Counted from the first letter of the stretch, positions 35,545 to 43,336 are shown. The stretch: DNA of 64,000 bases from Acidobacteriota bacterium (GCA_963169195.1 CAUJDN010000035.1:62001-126000), one strand, 5' to 3'. Program-made: numbers and translations. The notes: generated by a model from the sequence alone, not told the origin.

Positions 35545-35554
35545 TTTTGCCTTC
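35527..35554 (+). repeat. TGCCTNN heptamer array (4 units)
   Basis: TGCCTTG, TGCCTCC, TGCCTTT and TGCCTTC in tandem, immediately upstream of the histidine kinase start. It shares its first 14 bp with the coding array at 27848. Confidence 0.7.
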
Positions 35555-35571
35555 TATCGTGGTCCTGCTCC

Positions 35572-36519
35572 ATGAACCGACGGCGAACCGCTGCCATCGT
35601 CTTCATCGTCCTCTCCGTCGTCCTCGTGGCGGCGGCCGTGTCGTTGAACGTCGGCTGGGTCCTGGTGACCGCGCGCAATGTCCTGCCCCTGGTCCTGGGC
35701 ATCATCGCCTTCGCGCTCATCATCGCCGGGATCGTGGTGTATACGGTGTTCCTCGTGCGCGAGTTGCGGCGCAACGAGCAGCACGACGCCTTCATCAACG
35801 CCGTCACGCACGAGCTGAAGACGCCCATCGCCTCCATCCGGCTGTACCTCGAGACGCTGCAGGCCCGCGACGTGGGCGACCAGCAGCGGAAGGAGTTCTA
35901 CAAGGTGATGCTCGCCGACACCGAGCGCCTGCAGCACACCGTCGAGCAGGTGCTCAAGGCGGGCGTCGCCGGGCACCGGCACACGATCCACTTCGCGCCG
36001 GTCGATCTGAGAGCGCTGGCGTCCGAGTGCGTGGACACGGCCCGACGCCGCTATCACCTGGGGCCGGACGCGGTGGGGCTGGTCGTGCCCGTCACGGACC
36101 AGCCGCTCGTGGTCGAAGGCGATGCCGACGAGCTGAGGACGGCGCTCTCGAACCTCATCGACAATGCCGTGAAGTACTCGTTGAAGGTGATGCAGGTGAC
36201 CGTGGAGGTGGCGGCGCCGGCGCCCGACACCGTGTGGGTGCGGGTCCGCGACCGCGGCATCGGCATCCCGCCGTCGCAGTTGAAGCGCATCTTCAACCGG
36301 TTCTACCGCTTCCAGTCGCGCGGCTACAAGGTGAAGGGCACGGGGCTCGGGCTCTACATCGTGCGTTCCATCGCCAGGCAGCACGGCGGCCGGGCCTTCG
36401 CGCACAGCGAGGGTGAGGGTACCGGCGCCACGTTCACGCTCGAGCTGCCGCGGATGGTCGCCAGGCCGGCGCCCAAGGCCACGCAGGCCGGGGCGGAACC
36501 GGCGCGGGCAGGCGGTTGA
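35572..36519 (+). CDS. sensor histidine kinase (two-component system)
   Basis: A 315-residue kinase with two N-terminal transmembrane helices (about 7-28 and 40-62) separated by a very short external loop, so the signal is probably sensed within the membrane or through a partner. The phospho-acceptor His is in NAVTHELKTPIASI (about residue 86). The ATPase boxes are present: NLIDNAVKYS, DRGIGIPP, FNRFYRF and GTGLGLYIV. The ATG at 35572 is chosen because upstream in-frame codons lie in heptamer repeats. The cognate regulator is probably the gene at 36655, separated by a 135-bp repeat-filled gap. Confidence 0.94.
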   Translation: MNRRRTAAIVFIVLSVVLVAAAVSLNVGWVLVTARNVLPLVLGIIAFALIIAGIVVYTVFLVRELRRNEQHDAFINAVTHELKTPIASIRLYLETLQARDVGDQQRKEFYKVMLADTERLQHTVEQVLKAGVAGHRHTIHFAPVDLRALASECVDTARRRYHLGPDAVGLVVPVTDQPLVVEGDADELRTALSNLIDNAVKYSLKVMQVTVEVAAPAPDTVWVRVRDRGIGIPPSQLKRIFNRFYRFQSRGYKVKGTGLGLYIVRSIARQHGGRAFAHSEGEGTGATFTLELPRMVARPAPKATQAGAEPARAGG

Positions 36520-36590
36520 CGGGCTCGGGCAGGTGCGAACGGGTGCGATCAGGTGCGGGTGGCCGCTGCCCTCGGCGTCCTCCGCACGCT

Positions 36591-36639
36591 CCCTGCCCCC
36601 TGTTCCCTGATCCCCGCCCCCTGATCCCTGCCCCCCGAC
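36591..36639. repeat. CCCTGNN heptamer array (7 units; GGG tract every 7 nt on the minus strand)
   Basis: CCCTGCC, CCCTGTT, CCCTGAT, CCCCGCC, CCCTGAT, CCCTGCC, CCCCGAC in perfect register, directly before the response-regulator gene. Just upstream, 36531-36560 shows about three 10-bp units built on AGGTGCG. The complementary strand has at least four evenly spaced G-tracts. Confidence 0.75.
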
Positions 36640-36654
36640 TCCGACACTGACCAT

Positions 36655-37359
36655 ATGCCCCGCATCCTGGTCGTCGAAGACGAAGAGCATCTGGCCGAGG
36701 GGCTCCGCTTCAACCTCGAAGCCGACGGGCACACCGTCGACATCGAAGGGGACGGCGACCGCGCCCTGGAGCGCCTCCTGGGGAGCGGCGCGCCGTACGA
36801 CGCCGTGATCCTCGATGTCATGTTGCCGGGGCGAGACGGGTTCGAGGTCGTGCACGCGCTGCGCGAGGCCGGCCAGTACGTGCCGGTGCTGATGCTCACC
36901 GCGCGCGGGCGTCCCGAGGACGTGCTGAATGGCTTCGAGGCGGGCGCTGACGACTACCTGCCGAAGCCGTTCGAGCTCGCCATCCTCCTCGCCCGCGTGC
37001 GGGGACTGCTGCGCCGCCGACAGTGGGCCCGCGAGGCCGCGTCCGCCGCCGAGACGCCGCGCACGCTGGCCTTTCACGGCCGGACCCTGGACCTCGCCGC
37101 CCTCGAGCTGCACGTTGGCGACAAGACCTACCACTTGACGCAGATGGAATGCGACCTGCTGGCCTACCTGCTTCGGAACGCCGGGAAGGCCGTCTCCCGC
37201 AAGGCGATTCTCGAGGACGTCTGGGCCCTGCACGAAGACACCGACACGCGCGCCATCGACAACTTCATCGTCCGCCTGCGGCGCTACCTGGAAGACGACC
37301 CCGGCCGGCCGGCGCTGCTGCTCACGGTCCGGGGCGTGGGCTACAAGATGGCTGTCTGA
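36655..37359 (+). CDS. OmpR/PhoB-family response regulator
   Basis: A 234-residue regulator. Receiver: VVEDEEHLAEGL acidic pocket, phospho-acceptor Asp in DAVILDVMLPGRDGFEV, Thr in VLMLTARG, Lys in DYLPKPFELAIL. Output: winged helix (LTQMECDLLAYLLRNAGKAV to LLTVRGVGYKMA). It follows a histidine kinase on the same strand, and the gap between them is filled with heptamer repeats. Regulon unknown. A Pho-box-like site exists at 19939-19956, so cross-talk with the metal operon cannot be excluded. Confidence 0.94.
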   Translation: MPRILVVEDEEHLAEGLRFNLEADGHTVDIEGDGDRALERLLGSGAPYDAVILDVMLPGRDGFEVVHALREAGQYVPVLMLTARGRPEDVLNGFEAGADDYLPKPFELAILLARVRGLLRRRQWAREAASAAETPRTLAFHGRTLDLAALELHVGDKTYHLTQMECDLLAYLLRNAGKAVSRKAILEDVWALHEDTDTRAIDNFIVRLRRYLEDDPGRPALLLTVRGVGYKMAV

Positions 37360-37361
37360 AG

Positions 37362-37398
37362 GGGGCTTGGGGCTTGGGGCTTGGGGCTTGGGGCTTGG
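37362..37398 (+). repeat. GGGGCTT heptamer array (5 exact units), G-quadruplex motif
   Basis: Five identical GGGGCTT units plus a final GG, starting 3 nt after the response-regulator stop and ending about 20 bp before the end of a convergent gene. Four or more G4 tracts with 3-nt loops fit the canonical G-quadruplex pattern in the sense RNA. Confidence 0.85.
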
Positions 37399-37418
37399 AT
37401 GTTCCGCTCTGAAGGTCG

Positions 37419-38657
37419 CTACCCGATCCTGAACAGCAGGAACACGGTCTGCTGCGTCGGGCGGAAGTTGTCGTCCGACACTACCAGCAGCGTGCGGCTG
37501 CCGTCCGGCAGATCCGGGCCGAAGGCCATCGCCTCGAAGTTGTCGAGATTCGCGAGCGAGGCAGGCAGGCGCGGGATGAGGCTGTCCAGGTCGAGGAGGG
37601 GAGTCTTCATCACGCCGCGCCAGCGTCCGCGTGCGAGGCTCTCCACGGCCGACACGTCCTCCGCGCCGTCCAGCCTCACGTAGCTGATCAGGGCCGTGTT
37701 GCGGACCACGCGCGTTGGAGGGTCCACCAGGCAGGCCCGCTCGAGCGCGAGCAGGTTCGAGTCGTCCAGCGCCAGCAGCTCGGTCAACCCGTTCTCTCCG
37801 TCGTCGCAGATCGCGTCAAAGCCCTCGCGCGCGGGCGTTGGCGCGATGGGGAACATCCACTGCCGGCGCGCGTGCCATCCGGCGCCATCAGCCACGAACT
37901 CGACCAGCCGCCCCGGCCCGCCGCGGCCGCCACCGAAGGGCCGTCCATTGCGCGTCGTGGCCGGCCGATCGTCGTGCCGGGGCTGCTCGAGGCCGGCAAT
38001 CAGCCGGCCGTCCGGGGTGCGCGTCAGTGCCTCGGCGCCCTGGTTGTCACGGATGCCGCCAAGGTCCGGGCCAAGGTCGAACGACGAGGGCCACGCGTCC
38101 ATCCTCGTGACGACCATCTCCGGAGTCAGGGACAGCAGCGCGGCCGGCCACTCACCTGCAGCCGGCTGCCCCGGCGCTCCCGTGGATCGATGCCCTTCCT
38201 CGCCGGCCACGAACGTGCCGTCGGGCAGCGCGACAACGCCTTCGAGGTCGGCGGAGGTCACCCGCCTCTCGTCCGTGCCCGGCCCCGGGGTGACGGGAAT
38301 CACCGTGCCCGGCGTCACCAGGAGCGTGCCGTTGGCAAACGCGATGTCCAGCCAGGCCACCCTGGCCGGCTGGCGGTGGTCGATCACCGCCAGGTAGCGG
38401 CCCGAGCGCGCGTCCCGGGCAAGGCCGGAGAGGCTGCCGACGATTCGGGCACGATCGGCGGCGGAACCCGGCCGCGCCGAAGGGATGACGTGCGACGCGA
38501 GGAACTCGAGCGTGGGAATGCGCGCGGGACCAGCGCCCGAGGCTGGGGTACGCGTCACGGTCGACGCACAGCCGGCAACAGCCATCACCACGACCGACAC
38601 GAGCACCGCGCGGGGCGCCGCCCTTCTCGGGCGGCGACTGGGAAGCGGCGCGTCCAT
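37419..38657 (-). CDS. lipoprotein with esterase-like-activity-of-phytase domain
   Basis: A 412-residue exported protein. The ATG at 38657 gives a lipoprotein signal (VLVSVVVMAVAGC lipobox). The body resembles the 'phytase-like esterase' beta-propeller family: SGLARDARSGRYLAVIDHRQ, SADLEGVVALPDGTFVAGEE, RDNQGAEALTRTPDGRLIAG and, at the end, NLDNFEAMAFGPDLPDGSRT. Substrate unknown; phosphoesters or glycerophosphodiesters are suggested by the family name only. The start codon lies in an inverted repeat shared with the stop of the upstream gene, 35 bp away. Confidence 0.82.
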   Translation of the reverse strand: MDAPLPSRRPRRAAPRAVLVSVVVMAVAGCASTVTRTPASGAGPARIPTLEFLASHVIPSARPGSAADRARIVGSLSGLARDARSGRYLAVIDHRQPARVAWLDIAFANGTLLVTPGTVIPVTPGPGTDERRVTSADLEGVVALPDGTFVAGEEGHRSTGAPGQPAAGEWPAALLSLTPEMVVTRMDAWPSSFDLGPDLGGIRDNQGAEALTRTPDGRLIAGLEQPRHDDRPATTRNGRPFGGGRGGPGRLVEFVADGAGWHARRQWMFPIAPTPAREGFDAICDDGENGLTELLALDDSNLLALERACLVDPPTRVVRNTALISYVRLDGAEDVSAVESLARGRWRGVMKTPLLDLDSLIPRLPASLANLDNFEAMAFGPDLPDGSRTLLVVSDDNFRPTQQTVFLLFRIG

Positions 38658-38702
38658 TGACGATTGCCGATTATTGCCGATCTCGGCAGTCATCAATGGA
38701 CA
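38655..38702. repeat. ATTG-type inverted repeat joining stop and start codons of adjacent genes
   Basis: The arms CATTGACGATTGCCGA and its near-complement (14 of 16 paired) bracket about 12 nt. On the minus strand the hairpin begins at the TGA stop of the upstream gene and ends at the ATG of the downstream gene. Its plus-strand opening (CCATTGACGATTGCCGATT) equals that of the tract at 15858. Confidence 0.7.
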
Positions 38703-40033
38703 GCGCGGATATCGTAGGCATACAGGCGGTCCTGGTCGCGCAGGATGAGCAGCCCGTTCGTGATGATGGGATGGCTCCAGGTCGGAGAGCCGCCGGTCTT
38801 CAGCTGGAAGCGCCCGCGCTCCACGTAGCCTGCGGGTGACGCGTCGGCCAGGCCTGCCACGCCGTTCTCGCTGTAGAGATAGAGCCGCTCGCCGGCAGCG
38901 ATGACGGAGCCCTTCCCCACGCTGCGGTTCCGCCAGGCCATCGTGCCGGTGTCGAACTCGAGTGCCGTCAGGATGCTGCTGTTGAACCCGTACAAGTGCG
39001 TGCCCACCAGCACGGACGATGCGTGGTGGTTGCGCATGTCGCGGGTGAAGTAGACCTCGTCGGCGGTGGCGAAGCTGCCCGCGGCGCGCACGTCCACGAG
39101 CGCCGCGCCCGTGCCGTAGTCGGACGAGAAGAACACGCGGTTGCCGCGCACCACGGGCGTCGCGATGTTCGCCGTGCGATTCGCGGCGCGCTCGTGGGTC
39201 CACAGGATCCGCCCGTCCCTCGGATCCACGGCAAGCCCGCGCGAGGCGGTGAAGAACACCACCTGCTGCAGGCTGCCGGTCCTGAGCAGAACGGGCGACG
39301 AGTACCCGGCCTCGTCTCCCGCCTGCTGCCACAGCGTGCTCCCGTCCGTCTTGTCGAGGGCGACGATCGAGGCACGGCGCCCTCCCGCGTTCAGCACGAT
39401 GCGGTCGCCGACCACGAGGGGCGATTCGCTGTACCCCCAGTACGGTGTCACGCCGCCGAACGTCTGGACGACGTTGACCGACCAGAGCTTCCGGCCCGAC
39501 CCCGCATCCAGGCACGACAGCTCACCGGAGCCCCCGAACGCATAGACGACGTTCCCGTCCGTGGTGGGCGTGCTGCGCGGGCCATCGCCCTGCTCGTTCC
39601 GGAAGCGCCGGCCGTTCGGTGTCTCCCACAGCTTCGTCCCCGTCGCGCGGTCGAAGGCCATCACGTACTCGACCTCGTCGCGCGCGCCCAGAGTGTAGAG
39701 GCGCCCGCCCGACGTGGAGAACGATGAGTAGGCGTTGCCCGCACCGGTCGTCTGCCAGGCCAGCGGCGGGCCAGCGGCGGGCCACTGCTCGAGCAGGCCC
39801 GTTTCACGCGAGATGCCGTCGCGGTTCGGACCTCGCCACTGCGACCACTCCGGTGGTGGAGGTGCCTGCGCGACGCCGACCACGACCGCGATGGAAACGC
39901 CGAACACCGAAAGAAGATGCCGGGCGCTGAGGGGATGGCGCAGGAACGACAGGCCGGAGGCGCAGATGACGCAGAATCCTCGGGGTCGCCGGATTCCACG
40001 AGAACTGGATGCGTTGACCGTCGCGGTGGCCAT
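38693..40033 (-). CDS. exported PQQ-type beta-propeller (outer-membrane assembly/alcohol dehydrogenase-like repeat) protein
   Basis: About 446 residues from ATG 40033, preferred because GAGGT lies upstream; an ATG at 40069 would add 12 residues. A long N-terminus (RGFCVICASGLSFLRHPLSA) leads to a hydrophobic stretch SVFGVSIAVVVGVAQA. The mature part begins with EWSQWRGPNRDGISRETGLL, typical of 'PQQ-binding-like beta-propeller repeat' proteins, and contains blades such as VMAFDRATGTKLWET, CLDAGSGRKLWSVN, VALDKTDGSTLWQQ and AVDPRDGRILWTHE. No quinoprotein active-site residues are evident. It probably has a structural or binding role in the periplasm. Confidence 0.85.
   Translation of the reverse strand: MATATVNASSSRGIRRPRGFCVICASGLSFLRHPLSARHLLSVFGVSIAVVVGVAQAPPPPEWSQWRGPNRDGISRETGLLEQWPAAGPPLAWQTTGAGNAYSSFSTSGGRLYTLGARDEVEYVMAFDRATGTKLWETPNGRRFRNEQGDGPRSTPTTDGNVVYAFGGSGELSCLDAGSGRKLWSVNVVQTFGGVTPYWGYSESPLVVGDRIVLNAGGRRASIVALDKTDGSTLWQQAGDEAGYSSPVLLRTGSLQQVVFFTASRGLAVDPRDGRILWTHERAANRTANIATPVVRGNRVFFSSDYGTGAALVDVRAAGSFATADEVYFTRDMRNHHASSVLVGTHLYGFNSSILTALEFDTGTMAWRNRSVGKGSVIAAGERLYLYSENGVAGLADASPAGYVERGRFQLKTGGSPTWSHPIITNGLLILRDQDRLYAYDIRAVH
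39961..39978 (-). repeat. two CATCTGCGN-type nonamers in the N-terminal coding region
   Basis: On the plus strand CGCAGATGA then CGCAGAATC. Read on the minus strand they encode FCVICA near the N-terminus of the beta-propeller protein. This is the same nonamer family and coding frame as in the VWFA signal peptide at 31625. Confidence 0.6.
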
Positions 40034-40128
40034 CGTGGCACCTCGGCTCAGGAACGGGTCGTCGTGCAAGACGGGTCAGATTCGATCGTGGGACGCGCCC
40101 TGGTCCTGCATCCCGATCCGAGTCCGTG

Positions 40129-40195
40129 CCATCTGCGGCATCTGTGGCACCTGCGGCATCTGCGTTCGGTCCATCGGCGTCAGTCCATCGGCGTC
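40129..40195. repeat. nonamer array and 14-bp direct repeat spanning a stop codon
   Basis: CCATCTGCG, GCATCTGTG, GCACCTGCG, GCATCTGCG at 40129-40164, then two copies of RGTCCATCGGCGTC (40168-40181 and 40182-40195; 13 of 14 identical). The stop codon of the ATP-grasp gene (40180-40182) straddles the junction of the two copies. Confidence 0.7.
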
Positions 40196-41373
40196 TCCCG
40201 CGCAGGAAGCGTCGCTGCGAAATCGCGCACGAATCGGGCGCTGTAGTCCCCCAGCAGCTGCTCCACGCGGTCGTACGACGACGAACGGACAATCAGCCCC
40301 GCGTGGTGGCGCTTGTCGAGTCGCCATACCACCTCCGGATCCGCGTAGGCCTCGGTGGACGGATGCTCCTGCCGCGCCAGCGAGACGATCAGGCCCGCGT
40401 AGTCGGCGCGGGGGGCGAGAATCTCGTAGGGCTCGTCCCCGCCCGCCTTCTCGATACGCGCCCACTCGGCCCACAGATTGACCCCGGTCGCCGCCTCGAC
40501 CAGCTCGTTGATGTGCGCGCCGCCAACCCGCGCGGAGGTCTCGAGGAACACGAACTCCCCGTTGGCCCGGCGGATGTACTCGCTGTGCGACACGCCGCGC
40601 ACGAGCCCGAGGGACGTGAGCACCTTGCGGTTGAGCTCCAGCACGCCGCGGTCCTCGTCCGTGGCCCGCCTCACGATCCGGGTCGTGAACACGCCGCCGC
40701 CATGGGACACGTCGAAGGGCGGTGTGCCGTAGCGGCTGGCGACGGCCATCCGGATCTCCCGTTCATAGACGATCGAGTCCACGTGATAGACGTCGCCGGC
40801 GACGTAGGTTTCGAGCAGATGGTGGGACGACCGGTCCCCCAACCCCTCGATGGCCGCCCACAGCTCCGCCTCGGTGTTGACCTTGCGGATGCCGATGGCC
40901 CCGGCCTGCTGGCGGGGCTTCAGGAACCACGGCGGCGCCACCTCCGCGCAGAACGCCCGGACCCGCGCCTCGTTCAGCACGTGCACGAAACCCGGCACCG
41001 GGATGCCGTCGCCGGCGGCCTTCACGCGCATGGCGAGTTTGTCGCGAAAGTAGCGCGTGGTGGTCTCACCCATGCCGGGGACCCGGAGGTGCTCGCGCAG
41101 CGCCGAGGCCCGCTCGAGATCGAAGTCATCGAGCGGGACGATGCGGTCGAGGACCTCGCGGCGGGCGAGATGGCTGACGCCGAGCAGCAGATCGTCGAGC
41201 TTCCACTGCTTGTTCACGTCGGGGACGTAGAACATCTCCGTGATGCACTCGCGCGGCCATGCGGCGTCGCGCAGGCTCTCGGACGTGACGAGCAGCACGC
41301 GGCAGCCCAGCCGATGAGCTTCGCGGATGAAGTCGTGACCCTTGAAGTAGGACGCGAGGCAGAGGATCGTCAC
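40180..41373 (-). CDS. ATP-grasp domain enzyme (carboxylate-amine ligase-like)
   Basis: A 397-residue cytosolic protein. The pre-ATP-grasp Rossmann-like part opens with ILCLASYFKGHDFIREAHRL. The ATP-grasp fold has the nucleotide-binding Lys in PPWFLKPRQQAGAIGIRKV, the hinge HHLLETYVAGDVYHVDSIV and the metal-binding end FVFLETSARVGGAHINELV. GTG at 41373 is supported by GATAAT 7 nt upstream. Enzymes of this shape join a carboxylate to an amine or thiol using ATP; the substrates are not predictable. There is no biosynthetic neighbour to help. Confidence 0.88.
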   Translation of the reverse strand: MTILCLASYFKGHDFIREAHRLGCRVLLVTSESLRDAAWPRECITEMFYVPDVNKQWKLDDLLLGVSHLARREVLDRIVPLDDFDLERASALREHLRVPGMGETTTRYFRDKLAMRVKAAGDGIPVPGFVHVLNEARVRAFCAEVAPPWFLKPRQQAGAIGIRKVNTEAELWAAIEGLGDRSSHHLLETYVAGDVYHVDSIVYEREIRMAVASRYGTPPFDVSHGGGVFTTRIVRRATDEDRGVLELNRKVLTSLGLVRGVSHSEYIRRANGEFVFLETSARVGGAHINELVEAATGVNLWAEWARIEKAGGDEPYEILAPRADYAGLIVSLARQEHPSTEAYADPEVVWRLDKRHHAGLIVRSSSYDRVEQLLGDYSARFVRDFAATLPARETPMD

Positions 41374-41380
41374 CGGGGGG

Positions 41381-41386
41381 ATTATC
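41381..41386 (-). promoter_or_regulatory. -10 hexamer of a probable leaderless promoter
   Basis: GATAAT on the minus strand, 7 nt before the GTG start of the ATP-grasp gene. The 7 nt between (CCCCCCG) cannot act as a Shine-Dalgarno. Confidence 0.45.
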
Positions 41387-41555
41387 CGCGATCGGGTTCC
41401 CGGGTTCCCGGCTGACCAGCTCTGCCCGCATCCGCGTCATGCCGCGCGCGCGGGCGGCGCGTTGCGCCTGATGCGGCGAGATCGCCCTCGCCGCCGGCGA
41501 CGCGGCCGTCGGCATCGTACTCACGTGAAGCCACCTCAACGGTGGCCCGATTTGC

Positions 41556-41561
41556 TACCAT
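41556..41561 (+). promoter_or_regulatory. extended -10 of a probable leaderless promoter
   Basis: TGC-TACCAT is an extended -10; TACCAT ends 7 nt before the GTG at 41569. Confidence 0.45.
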
Positions 41562-41568
41562 CTCGCGC

Positions 41569-42339
41569 GTGAAGCTGATCGCCGCCATCGTTGCCGCCCT
41601 GATGCTCGTCGCGGGCCTTGTCCTGTTCGTGACCAGCCGCTCACGCGTCGAGGAGGCGCCCGCCCCGGCAGCCGCACCGCCGGCGGCCAGGCCCGAGCCC
41701 GCCGCTCCGGCCCCTGCCCCCGAGCCGGCCGCCCCGGCCGCGGAGCCCGCCGCGCGTGCGCGCAAGGCTCCGCGCAAGGCGGAACCGGCTTCGGCGCCGG
41801 CGGAACCCGCCGCGCCGACCCTGGCCACGCTGGTGCTCGACAGCGACGTCCCCGGCGCCTCCGTCTTCGTGGACCGGCAGTACGTGGGCACCACGCCGCT
41901 TCGCCTCGACAAGCTCGAGCCCGGCAGCAGGCAGGTGAAGCTGACCGCCGACGGCTACGAGGGGATCGAACGTTCGGTCGATCTGTCGCCGGGCGAGAAC
42001 CCGCTCACGATGAAGTTCCGTGAAGTGCGGCTGAACAGGCGCATGGACGTGACCCACAAGCATGGGATGGGCTCGTGTTCGGGGACGCTGGTGGCCACCG
42101 TGGATGGGCTGGCCTACGAGACCACGAACAAGAACGACGCCTTCAAGCTGCCCTACGCCCAGATCGAGACCTTCGTCGTGGACTACATGGACAAGAACCT
42201 CCGCGTGAAGCAGAGGGGCGGCAAGACCTGGAACTTCACCGACAAGAACGCGGCCAACGCCGATGCCCTGTTCGTCTTCCACCGGGACGTGGAAGCCGCG
42301 CGCAAGAAGCTCGCCGAGGGCTACGCCGCGGTGCGCTGA
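41569..42339 (+). CDS. membrane-anchored PEGA-domain protein
   Basis: A 256-residue protein. GTG 41569 opens an N-terminal anchor (LIAAIVAALMLVAGLVLFVT), followed by a long Pro/Ala linker (about 30-90) that would span the periplasm or cell wall. A PEGA domain comes next (LVLDSDVPGASVFVDRQYVG, TPLRLDKLEPGSRQVKLTAD, then GYEGIE). The C-terminal 100 residues (DVTHKHGMGSCSGTLVATVD, YAQIETFVVDYMDKNLRVKQ) are not a family I can name but recur as an add-on in related proteins. It is probably surface or envelope associated. htpX follows after 78 nt with its own promoter. Confidence 0.85.
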   Translation: MKLIAAIVAALMLVAGLVLFVTSRSRVEEAPAPAAAPPAARPEPAAPAPAPEPAAPAAEPAARARKAPRKAEPASAPAEPAAPTLATLVLDSDVPGASVFVDRQYVGTTPLRLDKLEPGSRQVKLTADGYEGIERSVDLSPGENPLTMKFREVRLNRRMDVTHKHGMGSCSGTLVATVDGLAYETTNKNDAFKLPYAQIETFVVDYMDKNLRVKQRGGKTWNFTDKNAANADALFVFHRDVEAARKKLAEGYAAVR

Positions 42340-42405
42340 GCGCCGCGGCCCACCCGCAGGGCCCGCGCGCAGCGCCCACCGGCGCAGCCGGCCACCGCGT
42401 TGCCT

Positions 42406-42411
42406 TATAGT
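42406..42411 (+). promoter_or_regulatory. -10 hexamer of a probable leaderless htpX promoter
   Basis: TATAGT ends 6 nt before the htpX ATG (CTTATAGTTGATTCATG), the best match to TATAAT among the group. Confidence 0.5.
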
Positions 42412-42417
42412 TGATTC

Positions 42418-43293
42418 ATGAAGCGCATCCTCCTCTTCGTGCTGACCAACCTGGCGGTGATGGTCACCCTGTCCATCATCCTCGGGATCCTGGGGATCGG
42501 CGGATACCGGCTGCCCGGTGGCGGACTGGACTACGGCGCTCTCATGGCCTTCTGCCTCGTCTGGGGCATGGGCGGCGCGTTCATCTCGCTGGCCCTGTCG
42601 CGCATCGTCGCCAGGCAGGCCATGGGCGTGCAGCTGGTGGATGGCCGGACGGGCCACGCCGAGGCCGACTGGCTGTACGGGACCGTGAAGCAGCTCACGG
42701 ATCGCGCCGGCCTGCCGATGCCGCAGGTGGGCATCTACGAATCGCCCGAGGTGAACGCGTTCGCCACCGGGCCGAGCAGGAGCCGGAGCCTCGTGGCCGT
42801 GTCCTCCGGCCTGCTGCGATCGATGTCCCGCGACGAGGTCGAGGGCGTGCTCGCCCACGAGGTGTCGCACATCCAGAACGGCGACATGGTGACGATGACG
42901 CTCATCCAGGGTGTGGTGAACGCGTTCGTGATGTTCTTCGCGCGCGTCGTGGCGAACATCGCGCGCAACGCCGTGGACGAGAAGGTCTCGTACCTCGTCG
43001 GCATCCTCACCACCATCGTGCTCGACATCGCCTTCGGCATCCTCGGCATGATGGTCGTCGCGTGGTTCTCTCGCGCGCGCGAGTTCCGTGCCGACGCCGG
43101 CGCGGCCGCGCTCTCTGGCCGGGGCAAGATGATCGCCGCCCTGCAGCGGCTGCAGCAGAACACGCGGATGATCGACACGGAGCACCCGTCCCTCGCCACG
43201 ATGAAGATCTCGGGCCGGGGCGGCATGATGGCCCTGCTCTCGACGCACCCGCCGCTCGAGGCGCGCATCGCGGCGTTGCAGGGCATGCGGTAG
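42418..43293 (+). CDS. htpX: membrane zinc metalloprotease HtpX
   Basis: A 291-residue inner-membrane M48 peptidase that degrades misfolded membrane proteins. The zinc motif HEVSH is at about residue 145 (VLAHEVSHIQNGD), with the downstream Glu in REFRADAGAAAL. Hydrophobic segments are ILLFVLTNLAVMVTLSIILG, MAFCLVWGMGGAFISLALS and two more between 155 and 205 (VNAFVMFFARVVANI, TTIVLDIAFGILGMMVVAWF). The family signature NAFATGPSRSRSLVAVSSGL is present. Length and order match typical HtpX. A heptamer array follows 8 nt after the stop. Confidence 0.96.
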   Translation: MKRILLFVLTNLAVMVTLSIILGILGIGGYRLPGGGLDYGALMAFCLVWGMGGAFISLALSRIVARQAMGVQLVDGRTGHAEADWLYGTVKQLTDRAGLPMPQVGIYESPEVNAFATGPSRSRSLVAVSSGLLRSMSRDEVEGVLAHEVSHIQNGDMVTMTLIQGVVNAFVMFFARVVANIARNAVDEKVSYLVGILTTIVLDIAFGILGMMVVAWFSRAREFRADAGAAALSGRGKMIAALQRLQQNTRMIDTEHPSLATMKISGRGGMMALLSTHPPLEARIAALQGMR

Positions 43294-43301
43294 AGATCGC
43301 G

Positions 43302-43336
43302 TCGGGAGTCGGGAACCGGAAGTCGGGAGTCGGGAG
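43302..43336 (+). repeat. TCGGGAG heptamer array (5 units) acting as ribosome binding region
   Basis: TCGGGAG, TCGGGAA, CCGGAAG, TCGGGAG, TCGGGAG, ending directly at the ATG at 43337. The fourth unit's GGGAG lies 7 nt upstream of the start codon, so it can serve as the Shine-Dalgarno. Confidence 0.75.

Noticed and set aside
35572-37359. Assigning the second two-component pair as PhoR/PhoB
   Set aside because: The kinase lacks a recognisable PAS domain and there are no pst or pho genes nearby; only the general family is supportable.
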